A DNA stretch of 64,000 nt from Bacteroidales bacterium (GCA_016938235.1 JAFGVA010000116.1:103222-167221), one strand, 5' to 3'. Positions 46,468-56,784 are shown, counted from the stretch's first letter. A program made the numbers and translations. The notes: generated from the sequence alone by a model not told the origin.

Positions 46468-46564
46468 CTCTGTGATGCCCGGTGTCTCTTAGTGAATCTC
46501 TGAGTAATAGCTATTAGTCAGAATTACACAGAGTGTCGCAGAGACTTCTCAAAGATTCACAGAG
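46468..46564. repeat. Imperfect ~97-bp inverted repeat in intergenic DNA
   Basis: The left arm begins CTCTGTGATG and includes GTCTCT and CTCTGAGTAAT. The right arm, read in reverse, gives CTCTGTGAATC, GTCTCT and CTCTGTGTAAT. The arms meet near TAGCTATTAG, making a long interrupted cruciform or stem. The 216-base gap (46446-46661) holds no gene. From memory, CTCTGTGAATC-type repeats are common in Bacteroidota intergenic DNA. Confidence 0.55.
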
Positions 46565-46661
46565 TATTCTCCAGGTTTATTTTTCTAGTAGGTTTAAAAT
46601 TTCTTTGCAGTCAATACCATTTAATTGGTATATTGCATTTTAAACTAATGAGAATCCAGGT

Positions 46662-47078
46662 ATGGGAGGTTTTTTTCAGAATGTATTCCAGGTTTTTTTC
46701 CTGATTGGTTACCTGGTATTGTTTGTTATTTCCATTCTTATTCTGAAACCATTCAGGGTTCACCATAAAAGGCCAAGATCGACTATTTCGCTTAAATTGA
46801 GCTATATAATTTTCCTGGCCTTGCTGCTTTTATTTACTTTTCTTTTATTGTTTGGGGAGAAAGAACTCGAAGAACACGATATACCATACGATACCTTATT
46901 TAATATTCACTTCCTGATATTTTTATCTTCTACCCTTATTCCCAATATAGGTATTATGATACGCAGAAATATTAAAAAGAAGCGGCTTGAATACAATGTG
47001 TTTTTCACATTAATCAACCTGGCTTATTGTGTTTACATGATATGGGCTATATCGAGCCACAAGTGGGCTCTGATGTAA
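46662..47078 (+). CDS. Small membrane protein, unknown function
   Basis: A 138-residue protein with four predicted helices: VFQVFFLIGYLVLFVISILI, a segment IIFLALLLLFTFLLLF, IHFLIFLSSTLIPNIGIMI and VFFTLINLAYCVYMIWAI. Basic loops (HHKRPRS, RRNIKKKRL) suggest cytoplasmic sides. I recognise no family. Its stop is eight bases from the convergent otsAB stop. Confidence 0.6.
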   Translation: MGGFFQNVFQVFFLIGYLVLFVISILILKPFRVHHKRPRSTISLKLSYIIFLALLLLFTFLLLFGEKELEEHDIPYDTLFNIHFLIFLSSTLIPNIGIMIRRNIKKKRLEYNVFFTLINLAYCVYMIWAISSHKWALM

Positions 47079-47086
47079 ACATAATC

Positions 47087-49294
47087 TTATTCAATCAGCG
47101 ATTTCAGGAAGATTCTAACCGCCTCGGGTGAATTAATATTGTACTTTGCCAGGGTTTGCGACAAGCCAACTTTTATTGTTACAGTTTCTTTGGGTAAAGC
47201 TTCAAACATGAATTCATCTGTCCAGTCATCGCCAATTGCCATAATATAATCGTAATTGTGAAAACTTAAAAGATGATTTGCAGCCCTGCCTTTATTTATA
47301 CCACTGTTTTTTATCTCAATAACCTTATTGCCTTCCATAATTTCGAGGTTGTAATTCGAAACAAGACTGGTAAGTTCATCCTTAAGCTCCATGGCTCTTT
47401 GTATTCCGAGTTCGGGATCTGCATTCCTGTAGTGCCAAACCAGTGAGTAATTCTTTTCTTCGATAAAAGTTCCGGGCGTTCTGTCAACGTAGAACTCTAT
47501 GTAAGGATAAATCATTTCTTTCCAATCGCTGTTTAATTGCTCAATAATCTTCCAGTCCATACCCTTTCTTCTGAACCAAACACCATGGTCGGTAACAAGG
47601 TTGTAACTTTTATCGCCAAACCATTTGTTAAAGGTTTCTTTATCACGGCCACTTATTAGCACTAAATCAGTATTTTCTTTTTTGCCTAGTGAGTCCAGAA
47701 TATTAAATAAATCCTCATCGGGAAAGGCGTCCGAAGGTTTTTTCTTAAATGCAACAAGAGTTCCGTCGTAATCGAGAAATAAAATTTTCTTTTTCGCATT
47801 TTTGAAATCAGCAATAATGTCGTTTTTAATTGTTACAGAAAGTTTTTTGGCTAAATGTGTTTTGTGTTCAGAGCTGTCTTTTTGCAGGGCACTCATAAAA
47901 TCCTGAGCCCACTTTTCAACATTGTATCTCTGAAGCCGCTTTTGAAGAATCTTTATTTTCTCGTTCTGTTCTTCTACCGGCATTTCAATAGCTTCTTTAA
48001 TTGCGTTGGCTATTTCGCCAAAGTTGTTTGGGTTAATAATTATTGCTTCGCTCATTTCCTTAGCGGCTCCGGCCATTTCGCTTAAAATAAGTACTCCTTT
48101 ATTATCTGTTCGGGAGGCAATGTATTCTTTAGCTACCAGGTTCATACCATCGCGAATGGGGGTTAGCAGAGCAATATCGCAGGAATTATAGAGTTCTATG
48201 AGACTTTCAAAGCTCATTGAACGGTAAAAATACCACACGGGAGTCCAGTTTATTGAAGCATAACCGCCATTTATTTTACCTACCAGTTCGTCTACTTCAC
48301 TTTTCATCTGTTTGTAGTGTTCAACACTGATGCGTGAAGGAACGGCTAACATTACCAGGGTGATTTTTCCCCGATATTGGGGATATTTCTCTAAAAAGTG
48401 TTCGAAAGCCCGGAGTCGGTTTGGAATTCCCTTTGAATAGTCAAGCCTGTCAATGGAGAGTATAAGTTTTCGGTCGGGAGCACTGAGTAAATATTTTTCA
48501 ATTTCTTTTCTGATGTCGGTTTTATCGCCAATGGAACGGTGCGACTGGTCTCTTGCAGCTTCCTGAAATTTATCATAATCAATTCCCATGGGGAAGGCAT
48601 CAACTTTTACGATTCGATTGTCGAGGGATATTTGGTTCAGAACAACATCATGGCCTAACAATCTTCTCACACAGCTCAGGAAGTGTCTTTCATAATCGTA
48701 AGTATGGAAACCGATAAGATCAGCGCCCAGCATGCCTTCTATTAGTTCTATTCTCCAGGGTAATATTCTGAAGACTTCGAACGAAGGAAACGGAATATGC
48801 AAAAAGAAACCAACATTTATATCCGGTCTTTTTTGTTTTATCATGTTGGGCAACAGCAGAAAATGATAATCATGTATCCAAATGGTGTCTACACCATCAG
48901 CATTTTCGAGAATAACATCGGCATATTTCTGATTTACATCTACATAAGTTTGCCAGTTTTTAAAATTATATTCTGTAAACTGCATGAAGTAGTGAAAAAG
49001 CGGCCAGATTGTTTTATTGCTGTATCCATCGTAAAATTCTTCGAGTTCTTTATTTTCAAGAAAAACCGGAATGCATTGTTCTTCATTAAGTTTATTTACA
49101 ATCTTTTCCTTCAGGTGTTTGTCTATTTCTTCGGTTACCAGTCCCGGCCAGCCAATCCAGCTTCCTCCATGTTGTTTGTATACCGACTTCATGCCGGTTG
49201 CCAGACCTCCAACACTGGGATTTACCTCAATTTCATTATCTTTAATTTTTATTTGAATGGGTAATCGGTTCGATATTATTAAAACTTTATTCAT
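47087..49294 (-). CDS. otsAB: Bifunctional trehalose-6-phosphate synthase/phosphatase
   Basis: The 735-residue fusion makes trehalose from UDP-glucose and glucose 6-phosphate. Residues 1-465 are the GT20 synthase: [58 protein letters not shown] and [18 protein letters not shown]. Residues 490-735 are a HAD trehalose phosphatase with [14 protein letters not shown] (nucleophile Asp) and [16 protein letters not shown]. Such fusions occur in Bacteroidota and eukaryotes. It is divergent from the GH15 gene, with 83 bases between starts and no clear TAnnTTTG box. Confidence 0.96.
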   Translation of the reverse strand: MNKVLIISNRLPIQIKIKDNEIEVNPSVGGLATGMKSVYKQHGGSWIGWPGLVTEEIDKHLKEKIVNKLNEEQCIPVFLENKELEEFYDGYSNKTIWPLFHYFMQFTEYNFKNWQTYVDVNQKYADVILENADGVDTIWIHDYHFLLLPNMIKQKRPDINVGFFLHIPFPSFEVFRILPWRIELIEGMLGADLIGFHTYDYERHFLSCVRRLLGHDVVLNQISLDNRIVKVDAFPMGIDYDKFQEAARDQSHRSIGDKTDIRKEIEKYLLSAPDRKLILSIDRLDYSKGIPNRLRAFEHFLEKYPQYRGKITLVMLAVPSRISVEHYKQMKSEVDELVGKINGGYASINWTPVWYFYRSMSFESLIELYNSCDIALLTPIRDGMNLVAKEYIASRTDNKGVLILSEMAGAAKEMSEAIIINPNNFGEIANAIKEAIEMPVEEQNEKIKILQKRLQRYNVEKWAQDFMSALQKDSSEHKTHLAKKLSVTIKNDIIADFKNAKKKILFLDYDGTLVAFKKKPSDAFPDEDLFNILDSLGKKENTDLVLISGRDKETFNKWFGDKSYNLVTDHGVWFRRKGMDWKIIEQLNSDWKEMIYPYIEFYVDRTPGTFIEEKNYSLVWHYRNADPELGIQRAMELKDELTSLVSNYNLEIMEGNKVIEIKNSGINKGRAANHLLSFHNYDYIMAIGDDWTDEFMFEALPKETVTIKVGLSQTLAKYNINSPEAVRIFLKSLIE

Positions 49295-49377
49295 TTTTTG
49301 CGGTTTAAATTTTAGGTGGCTTGAATTAGCAAGTAATTTATAAAACTGATATCCCTTAATATAAACTTTTTTCTCAA

Positions 49378-51183
49378 ATGAACAACTTAAATTTTGGTGT
49401 AATCGGAAATTGTAACAGTGCAGCGCTTGTTTCTTGTTATGGATCTATTGAATGGTCTTGCCTGCCTCACTTTGACTCATCTTCGATTTTTGCAGGCATT
49501 CTTGATAAAGAAAAAGGAGGACATTTTTCTGTTACAACTGACAGCTCGTACAAAATTACGCAAAAATACCTGGCAAAAACGAATATTTTGCTAACCAAAT
49601 ACCGCAGTAGTGATTCAGGTTTCAATCTTATTGATTTTATGCCTCGTTATATTAACGGTAATAATGCATATTACAGCCCGCCCGATATTATCAGGTACAT
49701 ACAAATAAAATACGGCCAGCCAAAAGTAAAAATTGAATATAATCCAAAGCTTGAATATGCGCGCCATGAGACAATAAGCAGCATAAACAAAGATTATATT
49801 AAAAGCAATACAAAAAAAGGCGACTATGACTCTGTTTATCTTTATACAAATCTTGATAAACAAAAGGTTTTAGATGGCTCAGAGATTGTTTTGAAAGAAG
49901 ATTCCTTCTTTTTGTTAAGTTATCACCAGAAAATTTTGCCGCAAAGTGTCGACAGGGCTTACCTGAAATACCAGAGAACCAAAGTGTATTGGATGAACTG
50001 GGTAGAAAGAACTCATCAGTACAAAAAATACAATGAAGAGATAAGCCGAAGCGCTCTTGTATTAAAGCTGCTGTCTTTTCAAAAATCGGGAGCTATTCTG
50101 GCTGCCATTACTACTTCACTTCCTGAAACTATTGGTGAAATAAGAAACTGGGATTACCGGTTTTGTTGGGTAAGAGACGCATCAATGGCAATAAAGGTTT
50201 TGACAAAGTTGGGGCATCTTCGTGTAGCCCGGGAGTTTATGAACTTCATCATTAATATTATTCCCGATAAGGATGAGAAAATACAGATAATGTACGGTAT
50301 AAACGGCCAAAAGACGCTTACCGAGCAAATTCTTCATCATCTGAGTGGGTACAAAGATTCTTTTCCGGTTCGTATTGGTAATGCGGCATACAAGCAAAAG
50401 CAAAACGATATTTATGGCATTCTTATGGATGTTATTTATCAGCAGTTCGAATTATACGAAAATTCTCTGGAGAATAATGAAACGCTATGGACTATTACCC
50501 GGAGTATTGTTAAAATAGTTGACAAAAACTGGAGGAAGGCCGATCGCGGAATTTGGGAAATCCGTACCGAACAGCGGCATTTTACTTTCTCAAAGGTATT
50601 GTGCTGGGTTGCCATTGACAGAGCCATAAAAATTGCCTCGCTCATTAAGATGGATAGATATATTGACAGATGGGAAAAGCTCGCTGATACAATAAAAACT
50701 GATGTTATAAAAAATGCCTGGAACGAAGATTTGCAGTGTTTTACACAGTATTATGGTTCTTCCGATTTAGATGCTTCAACCTTACTTATGGAATACTATG
50801 GTTTTATTGAAGCTTCTGATATTAAATTCATAAACACAGTTCTTGCAACAAAGAAACACCTTACTAAAAACGGCTTGATGTACCGGTATAAAAATAAAGA
50901 TGATTTTGGATTACCCACTTCTTCTTTTACTATCTGTACTTTCTGGCTGATTAACAGTTTGTATAAAATTGGTGAGAAAAAAGATGCACGCGAAATTTTT
51001 GAAAAAGTGCTCACATACAGCAATCATGTTGGGCTTTTTAGTGAAGATATCGATTTTGAATCAAAAAGGCTTCTGGGTAATTTTCCCCAGGCATACTCGC
51101 ACCTGGCGCTTATTGAAACAGCAATAAACCTTTCGGAAGGTGAATTAACCGAAGAAGAAGAAATTTTAAATAATCTGCAATAA
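49378..51183 (+). CDS. Glycoside hydrolase family 15 protein (trehalase/glucoamylase-like)
   Basis: A 601-residue cytoplasmic GH15 enzyme. It opens NLNFGVIGNCNSAALVSCYG and SIEWSCLPHFDS, and holds the (alpha/alpha)6-barrel signature IRNWDYRFCWVRDASMAIKV around residue 258. Later segments include GIWEIRTEQRHFTFSKVLCW and GLFSEDIDFESKRLLGNFPQ, where the two acids fit family catalytic Glu positions. Some GH15 members next to otsAB are trehalases, so trehalose turnover is the best guess; alpha-glucan hydrolysis is the alternative. Its stop is two bases from the stop of the convergent CBM9-like gene. Confidence 0.92.
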   Translation: MNNLNFGVIGNCNSAALVSCYGSIEWSCLPHFDSSSIFAGILDKEKGGHFSVTTDSSYKITQKYLAKTNILLTKYRSSDSGFNLIDFMPRYINGNNAYYSPPDIIRYIQIKYGQPKVKIEYNPKLEYARHETISSINKDYIKSNTKKGDYDSVYLYTNLDKQKVLDGSEIVLKEDSFFLLSYHQKILPQSVDRAYLKYQRTKVYWMNWVERTHQYKKYNEEISRSALVLKLLSFQKSGAILAAITTSLPETIGEIRNWDYRFCWVRDASMAIKVLTKLGHLRVAREFMNFIINIIPDKDEKIQIMYGINGQKTLTEQILHHLSGYKDSFPVRIGNAAYKQKQNDIYGILMDVIYQQFELYENSLENNETLWTITRSIVKIVDKNWRKADRGIWEIRTEQRHFTFSKVLCWVAIDRAIKIASLIKMDRYIDRWEKLADTIKTDVIKNAWNEDLQCFTQYYGSSDLDASTLLMEYYGFIEASDIKFINTVLATKKHLTKNGLMYRYKNKDDFGLPTSSFTICTFWLINSLYKIGEKKDAREIFEKVLTYSNHVGLFSEDIDFESKRLLGNFPQAYSHLALIETAINLSEGELTEEEEILNNLQ

Positions 51184-51185
51184 AA

Positions 51186-52298
51186 CTAATATACCAGCAG
51201 CTTTTTTGTAAGAGATTGACCGTTGGTTTTTTGTACCGATACAAGATAAGTGCCTGTTGCCAGTTGTTGAATATCCAGCTCGTTTGTTGAATTAACCAAT
51301 ACTCCCGAAAGCAATTGACGGCCTGTAAGGTCGAATATTTTATAGGCAGCTTCACCCGGCTCATCTAAATTAATCCAAATGTGCGAACCGGCCGGATTCG
51401 GATATATATTCGCAAAATTATAGTTTACCGACTTAACAGACGTTGAATAGTTGTTTTCTTCGTCTATCAGGAAGATTAGCCATCCCCAGTCAGAAACATC
51501 ATCGTAGGCCGTATAGCCAAAATCAGCATTCCAGAATGTGCGTGTTTGCAGAACATATTCGCCTTCAACTTCAACTTCCTTGTCGTTTTCGGTAGCCTCT
51601 ACAGTAAAACCAATGTGGCAATACCCGAGCTTATTAATATCGTTATGAATTGTCTCAACAGCAAAAGGAGCAATATCTTTTAAGGATATACTAATTTTTG
51701 CAAAGCAATAATCTCCTTCGCACCATTGTACACACCGGGCGTGATAATCTTCCCACGAATTTGTCATGCTTCCGTCGGGAAAGCGGCCTTCCATATCGTC
51801 AGATTGCCATCCGAATTGCAACCAGGCTATCGAATCTGAAAAATTATATACCGAATCTAAACGGGTAGAATCAGAACTGAAATAAAAATATATCTTGGTG
51901 GCATCTTTGTTATCCAGGCCCTCTGCCACCGATGCATCAGCGCTTCCATTGGTGCCGTAGCCCGTAACATACTCATCGTCAAGTCTTTGAAAAAGAAAGA
52001 ATATAGTATCGTTATTCCACAATGTTTTCATTTTTAGTTCATAATCGGGAACCGAAACATCACCGGTATTTGGCAAGCCGGGTATTAAAATATAAGCCGA
52101 ATCCGGGGCACCTTCGTGAAATACAGTGCTTGTGCCAGTATCGTATTTTGGAATTTCACGTTCCCATTCCTGCCAGATCCCGGTAAAACTTTCATCCATT
52201 GCTGGGCTGAAGTTGTAACTTTTAGTTCTTATCTGAATCTGTCCGGATACCGAAACCAATATAATAGAAGCAAAAACGCTCAGAATAAACTTCCTCAT
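51186..52298 (-). CDS. CBM9-like T9SS cargo protein
   Basis: A 370-residue exported protein starting MRKFILSVFASIILVSVSGQ; a longer frame to 52337 is rejected because it buries the signal. Residues 25-270 form a beta-sandwich similar to CBM9-like domains (LKMKTLWNNDTIFFLFQRLD, IYFYFSSDSTRLDS, CFAKISISLKDIAPFAV, YCHIGFTVEATEND). The last 75 residues are a type A T9SS sorting domain (NIYPNPAGSHIWINLDE, YKIFDLTGRQLLSG, ATGTYLVSVQKTN, KKLLVY). It should be exported and possibly anchored at the surface, binding carbohydrate. There is no catalytic domain. It is divergent from the cellobiose phosphorylase gene. Confidence 0.85.
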   Translation of the reverse strand: MRKFILSVFASIILVSVSGQIQIRTKSYNFSPAMDESFTGIWQEWEREIPKYDTGTSTVFHEGAPDSAYILIPGLPNTGDVSVPDYELKMKTLWNNDTIFFLFQRLDDEYVTGYGTNGSADASVAEGLDNKDATKIYFYFSSDSTRLDSVYNFSDSIAWLQFGWQSDDMEGRFPDGSMTNSWEDYHARCVQWCEGDYCFAKISISLKDIAPFAVETIHNDINKLGYCHIGFTVEATENDKEVEVEGEYVLQTRTFWNADFGYTAYDDVSDWGWLIFLIDEENNYSTSVKSVNYNFANIYPNPAGSHIWINLDEPGEAAYKIFDLTGRQLLSGVLVNSTNELDIQQLATGTYLVSVQKTNGQSLTKKLLVY

Positions 52299-52446
52299 TT
52301 GTTCTTTTTTCAAAAATCTGCGTGAAAGTAATAACAATTCAAAGAATATTAAAAAGAATATCTCTCAATTCGGCTTTTATTAGTATTTTTTATGATTTGA
52401 GAAAATGTTGATGTAATGGTGATGAGTTTTTTATTAAAAAATGTTC

Positions 52447-52476
52447 TTGCGGATAATTTTCTCTGTTCTACTTTTG
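52447..52476 (+). promoter_or_regulatory. Putative promoter of the cellobiose phosphorylase gene
   Basis: TTG at 52447-52449 lies 19 bases before TACTTTTG at 52469-52476, a near-ideal Bacteroidota promoter. The ATG at 52515 follows after 38 bases. Confidence 0.6.
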
Positions 52477-52514
52477 CAACTCAACAAATTGTGTAAATCT
52501 TAAAGTAAAGAATA

Positions 52515-54953
52515 ATGAAGTTTGGTTATTTCGATGATGACAGGAAAGAATACGTAATTACTACTCCGGAAACTCCTTTTCCGTGGATTAATTACCTGGG
52601 AAATGAGGATTTCTTCTCGTTAATTTCTAATACTGCCGGCGGTTATAGTTTTTTTAAAGATGCGAAATTTCGCCGTTTAACCCGCTATCGATACAATAAT
52701 GTACCCTTAGATAATGGTGGGCGCTATTTTTACATCAACGACGGTGATTCTGTTTGGTCGCCCGGATGGAAACCAATGAAAACTAAGCTCGACAGTTATG
52801 AATGTCGTCATGGTTTAAGCTATTCAAAAATTACAGGTGAAAAGAATGGTATTAAAGCCGGGGTGTTGTTTTTTGTTCCATTGAAAACACATGCCGAAGT
52901 GCAAAAGCTTACTTTAACCAATACTTCTACTGAAACAAAAAAAATTAAATTATTCTCTTTTGCTGAATGGGCTCTTTGGAATGCTGCTACCGATATGGAA
53001 AATTTCCAGCGAAACCTTTCGACAGGCGAAGTGGAAATAGAAGGTTCGGTATTATACCATAAAACAGAATATAAAGAGCGTCGCGATCATTATGCTTATT
53101 ATTCGGTAAATACAAAAATTGACGGTTACGATACCAATCGCGAAACTTTTACCGGAATGTATAATGGTTTTGATGAGCCACAGGTTCCTTTAACTGGTAA
53201 ACCCGGAATGTCTGTTGCTCATGGATGGTCTCCAATTGCTTCGCATTACATCGAAGTTGAACTAAAGGGTGGAGAGTCGAAAGATTTTGTGTTTGTTTTA
53301 GGCTATGTTGAAAACAAGCAGGACGAAAAATGGGAATCTAAAGGGATTATTAATAAAACCAAAGCAAAAGCCACAATTGCAAAGTTCAATACCAGCGCAA
53401 AAGTCGACGCTGCATACAATGAACTGAAAGCTTACTGGGAAGATCTGCTAAGTATTTATACGGTTGACTCTGGTGATGAAAAACTGGACAGGATGGTAAA
53501 TATCTGGAACCAGTACCAGTGTATGGTAACCTTTAACTTCTCACGGTCGGCATCTTTCTTTGAGAGTGGAATTGGCAGAGGTATGGGTTTTCGCGATTCT
53601 AACCAGGATTTGATTGGTTTTGTGCACCAGATTCCTGAACGTGCCCGCGAACGTATTATCGATATTGCATCAACACAATACCCCGATGGTGGTTGCTATC
53701 ACCAGTACCAGCCATTAACCAAGCGCGGAAACAACGATATAGGTGGCGGTTTTAACGACGACCCCATGTGGCTTATTCTTGGTACAGTTAGTTATATTAA
53801 AGAAAGTGGCGATTTCAGCATACTTGATGAAATGGTTCCTTTCGACAACGACATGAGTGTGGCCAAAACCCTGTTCGATCACTTAACAGTTTCGTTCGAC
53901 CATGTTGTGAATAACCTGGGACCCCACAAGTTGCCCCTGATTGGGCGCGCCGACTGGAATGACTGTCTTAACCTGAACTGTTTCTCTAACGATCCGAACG
54001 AATCTTTTCAGACCACCGAGAATAAAACTGAAGGTTCAAAGGCAGAATCGCTAATGATTGCCGGCCTGTTTGTTATATACGGAAATGATTATGTTGAGCT
54101 GTGTAAAGTACTTGGTAAAAACGATGAAGCTGCCCGAGCACAGAAACACGTAAACGAAATGATTGAAGCCGTTAAAAAACACGGCTGGGATGGCGAATGG
54201 TTCCTGAGAGCCTATGATTATTACGGAAATAAAGTTGGAAGCAACGAAAACGAAGAAGGTAAAATATTTATCGAATCGAACGGATGGTGTACCATGGCCG
54301 GAATAGGAAAAGAGGAAGGAATGATTCACAAAGCTCTTGATTCGGTTAAAGAAAGACTTGATTGCGAATTTGGAATCGTTCTGAATAACCCTGCTTTCAC
54401 TAAATATTATATCGAATACGGCGAAATTTCAAGTTATCCGAAAGGGTATAAAGAGAATGCAGGTATTTTCTGTCACAACAATCCCTGGATAATGATTGGT
54501 GAAACTGTTATTGGCAGGGGCGATGAAGCCTGGAATTACTATAAAAAAATATGTCCTGCATACCTCGAAGATATCAGCGAACTGCATAAAATGGAACCTT
54601 ATGTGTATTCGCAGATGATAGCCGGTAAAGATGCCTTTAAGCCTGGTGAAGCAAAGAACTCGTGGCTTACAGGTACTGCTGCATGGAACTATTATACCAT
54701 CTCGCAATACATATTAGGTGTAAAACCTGATTATAATGGTTTATTAATAGATCCCTGTGTACCCAAAGACTGGAAAAAGTTTAAAGTAACCCGGAAATTC
54801 CGTGGAGCGAGCTACGAAATTACTGTAGAGAATCCCGCAGGTATTAATAAAGGTGTTAAAGAAATGTTGCTAAACGACGAAAAAATTGACGGAAATACTA
54901 TACCTGTAAGGCCCGAGGGCACAACAAATAGTATTAAAGTAGTGCTGGGATAA
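52515..54953 (+). CDS. Cellobiose phosphorylase, GH94
   Basis: An 812-residue intracellular phosphorylase. It splits cellobiose with phosphate into alpha-glucose 1-phosphate and glucose. Full-length resemblance to characterised cellobiose phosphorylases, recalled from family knowledge, is close: [93 protein letters not shown] and [14 protein letters not shown]. The catalytic-acid region is [13 protein letters not shown] (ADWND at 479-483). The length equals the family's 810-820. It lies between two CBM9-like T9SS cargo genes and has its own promoter. Confidence 0.95.
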   Translation: MKFGYFDDDRKEYVITTPETPFPWINYLGNEDFFSLISNTAGGYSFFKDAKFRRLTRYRYNNVPLDNGGRYFYINDGDSVWSPGWKPMKTKLDSYECRHGLSYSKITGEKNGIKAGVLFFVPLKTHAEVQKLTLTNTSTETKKIKLFSFAEWALWNAATDMENFQRNLSTGEVEIEGSVLYHKTEYKERRDHYAYYSVNTKIDGYDTNRETFTGMYNGFDEPQVPLTGKPGMSVAHGWSPIASHYIEVELKGGESKDFVFVLGYVENKQDEKWESKGIINKTKAKATIAKFNTSAKVDAAYNELKAYWEDLLSIYTVDSGDEKLDRMVNIWNQYQCMVTFNFSRSASFFESGIGRGMGFRDSNQDLIGFVHQIPERARERIIDIASTQYPDGGCYHQYQPLTKRGNNDIGGGFNDDPMWLILGTVSYIKESGDFSILDEMVPFDNDMSVAKTLFDHLTVSFDHVVNNLGPHKLPLIGRADWNDCLNLNCFSNDPNESFQTTENKTEGSKAESLMIAGLFVIYGNDYVELCKVLGKNDEAARAQKHVNEMIEAVKKHGWDGEWFLRAYDYYGNKVGSNENEEGKIFIESNGWCTMAGIGKEEGMIHKALDSVKERLDCEFGIVLNNPAFTKYYIEYGEISSYPKGYKENAGIFCHNNPWIMIGETVIGRGDEAWNYYKKICPAYLEDISELHKMEPYVYSQMIAGKDAFKPGEAKNSWLTGTAAWNYYTISQYILGVKPDYNGLLIDPCVPKDWKKFKVTRKFRGASYEITVENPAGINKGVKEMLLNDEKIDGNTIPVRPEGTTNSIKVVLG

Positions 54954-55110
54954 TTTAAATAACAGCTCAAAGCCCCTGTTTTGGCGGACTGAAAAAAAAG
55001 TTAAAAGATGTAAACTTTTTTCGCGTTTTTTTTTTTTAAGTGAAAAAATTATTATCATTGTACTAGGAATGCTAATCGCTTACTAATACTAACCTTAAAC
55101 TATCAGTATT

Positions 55111-56142
55111 ATGAAAAAACAATTACTTAATGTTTGTGTTGCTTTCGCAGCAACTTTATTCTTAGCAGGCGGCGCGCTTGCACAACACGAAGCTCCAATC
55201 AGAGCTGAAAACTGCCCTGCAGTAACAGCTGCTACTGCTGTTCCTTATGTGGACGGTGTAGCTGATGAAGCAAATTGGAGTGGAGAATTAGCTGTAACTG
55301 AGATGTTCAACGCAGCTGGTTACGACGGAAACGAGTCAGATTTGTCTGGTTATGTTAAAGTTTGCTGGGATAATGCAAATCTTTATTTCTTTGCAGATAT
55401 CACTGACGATGTTGCAATTAACTGGGATGGTGCTACAGGTAACAATTATGAGCAGGACAACTGTGAGGTATTTCTAGATCAGGATACCACTATTACCAAC
55501 GCCGACGGTGCATACATTGGTGATGAAAATCAATTACGTTACAACCGTGGTTATGACACTTATGCTGGTAATGCTGCAAGAAACGAGGCTTCTTTTGACG
55601 ATTTTATTCAGGTTGACGGTGCTGGTTCATGGCAGGTTGAAGCTGTAATTCCCTGGTTAACTTTTATGCCAGCGGGTACACTTCCAGAAGATGTAGTTGA
55701 TCTACTAAAGGTTAACGGTGGTGCTATCGGATTTGACGTTGCATTTGCTGATAACGACACTGAGCTTGGTGCAAACCGTGACATACAAATGGCTTGGGAT
55801 GCTGACGAAGAAGGTGCCGGAGCAACTGAAGACAACGGTTGGAAAGACACAAGAGTATTTGGTGTTCTTACATTAACAGGAGTTCCTTATTCAAGCTCTA
55901 ATTCAACTACAGTTAACGGATTCGAGATTTTCCCAAATCCTGCAAATAACGTTGTTAACTTCAGAAACGTAGAAGGTGTTTCTTCTATCGAAATTATCAA
56001 CTTAGTTGGTCAGACAGTTAAAGTTGTTGATGTTACTGCAGACAATGTAACTGTAAATGTAGCAGACTTAGCTGCTGGTAACTACTTTGCAAGATTAAAT
56101 TCTATCAAAGGATCATTTGTAGAAAAAGTTATTATTAAGTAA
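55111..56142 (+). CDS. CBM9-like T9SS cargo protein, probably highly expressed
   Basis: A 343-residue exported protein. The signal is MKKQLLNVCVAFAATLFLAG, cut near ALAQ. Residues 30-260 are a CBM9-like sandwich (YVDGVADEANWSG, GYVKVCWDNANLYFFADITD, DNCEVFLDQDT, SWQVEAVIPWLTFMPAG, IGFDVAFADND). A type A T9SS sorting domain ends the chain (FEIFPNPANNVVNFRNVEGV, LAAGNYFARLNSIKGSFVEK). Third positions favour GCT, GGT, GTT and AAC more than its neighbours do, as expected of an abundant protein. A strong terminator follows. It lies 157 bases after the cellobiose phosphorylase gene and probably has its own promoter. Confidence 0.87.
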   Translation: MKKQLLNVCVAFAATLFLAGGALAQHEAPIRAENCPAVTAATAVPYVDGVADEANWSGELAVTEMFNAAGYDGNESDLSGYVKVCWDNANLYFFADITDDVAINWDGATGNNYEQDNCEVFLDQDTTITNADGAYIGDENQLRYNRGYDTYAGNAARNEASFDDFIQVDGAGSWQVEAVIPWLTFMPAGTLPEDVVDLLKVNGGAIGFDVAFADNDTELGANRDIQMAWDADEEGAGATEDNGWKDTRVFGVLTLTGVPYSSSNSTTVNGFEIFPNPANNVVNFRNVEGVSSIEIINLVGQTVKVVDVTADNVTVNVADLAAGNYFARLNSIKGSFVEKVIIK

Positions 56143-56170
56143 TAAAAACTTAGTAAATAATTATAATACA

Positions 56171-56201
56171 AAGGGCTGCCATTTGGCAGCCCTTTTTTTA
56201 T
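56171..56201 (+). terminator. Rho-independent terminator after the CBM9-like gene
   Basis: A perfect 10-bp stem AAGGGCTGCC / GGCAGCCCTT (56171-56180 with 56185-56194) with loop ATTT and a following T run, 28 bases past the stop. Confidence 0.9.
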
Positions 56202-56205
56202 TTAG

Positions 56206-56242
56206 CTAGTCCTGCGAGGGTTTCAAACCCTCGCAGGACTAG
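56206..56242. repeat. Perfect 18-bp inverted repeat, REP-like palindrome
   Basis: The arm CTAGTCCTGCGAGGGTTT is followed by one C and then its exact reverse complement. It is far more GC-rich than its surroundings, has no following T run on the plus strand, and sits immediately behind an independent terminator, so a terminator role is unlikely. From memory, GTCCTGCGAGGGTTT-type palindromes recur in Bacteroidota genomes as REP-like elements. Confidence 0.7.
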
Positions 56243-56784
56243 ATTAAAAAAACACTAAGCCGGAGCACCTATAAGAGTATCGTAATTTATTTAATTACAA
56301 AAAAAACTTATACATAAAATAACAAACAACTCATCAGGGTCATTTCACACTTCCTGCCTGCCGGTTGACAGAGATGAGGGATCTAATACCTGTTGTTTGC
56401 AGCTAATAAGCATTTAGGCGCTGGTATGATGGTATACTGGGTTTGTGTACAATGCAAAGTGACTAAAAACGGTAAAACGCAAGCCTAATATTATGTTTAA
56501 AGTATTTTATATTCGTCATACCAGCGAAGGCAGGTATCCGATTCATTCGTTCTTCGATTACCACTAATTCTTGTTATTTTGCTGTGTTTTTCAACACGGC
56601 TGTTTTATTTACAAGGTACTCAGAGACCTTTTTCCTTTGTATTAGCGATTCAGTTAAATTATTGGAGGAGATTACCAGTCAAACTGGGAATAGCGTTTTT
56701 GATGAGTTATTGCTGAATATAAACGTGGCAATATCTTTGTTTTCATGGTGAGCGGTTCCATCGTATGTTTTTTCAGTTTTAAGC
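56243..56784. other. Gene-free stretch with repeat debris
   Basis: About 540 bases between the palindrome and the carbamoyltransferase terminator contain no convincing gene. Two fragments look like dispersed repeats: CTTCCTGCCTGCCGGTTGAC at 56350-56369 and GTCATACCAGCGAAGGCAGG at 56515-56534. The latter resembles the CGTCATTCCCGCGAAGGCGG type known from many bacterial intergenic repeats. The rest is AT-rich without open frames of note. Confidence 0.5.

Noticed and set aside
48797..49264. 155-codon plus-strand frame within otsAB, hydrophobic
   Set aside because: It lies opposite the conserved GT20 N-terminal region; hydrophobicity is a frame artefact.
56206..56242. Palindrome as a rho-independent terminator
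   Set aside because: A separate strong terminator sits just upstream, and the palindrome lacks a following T tract on the plus strand.
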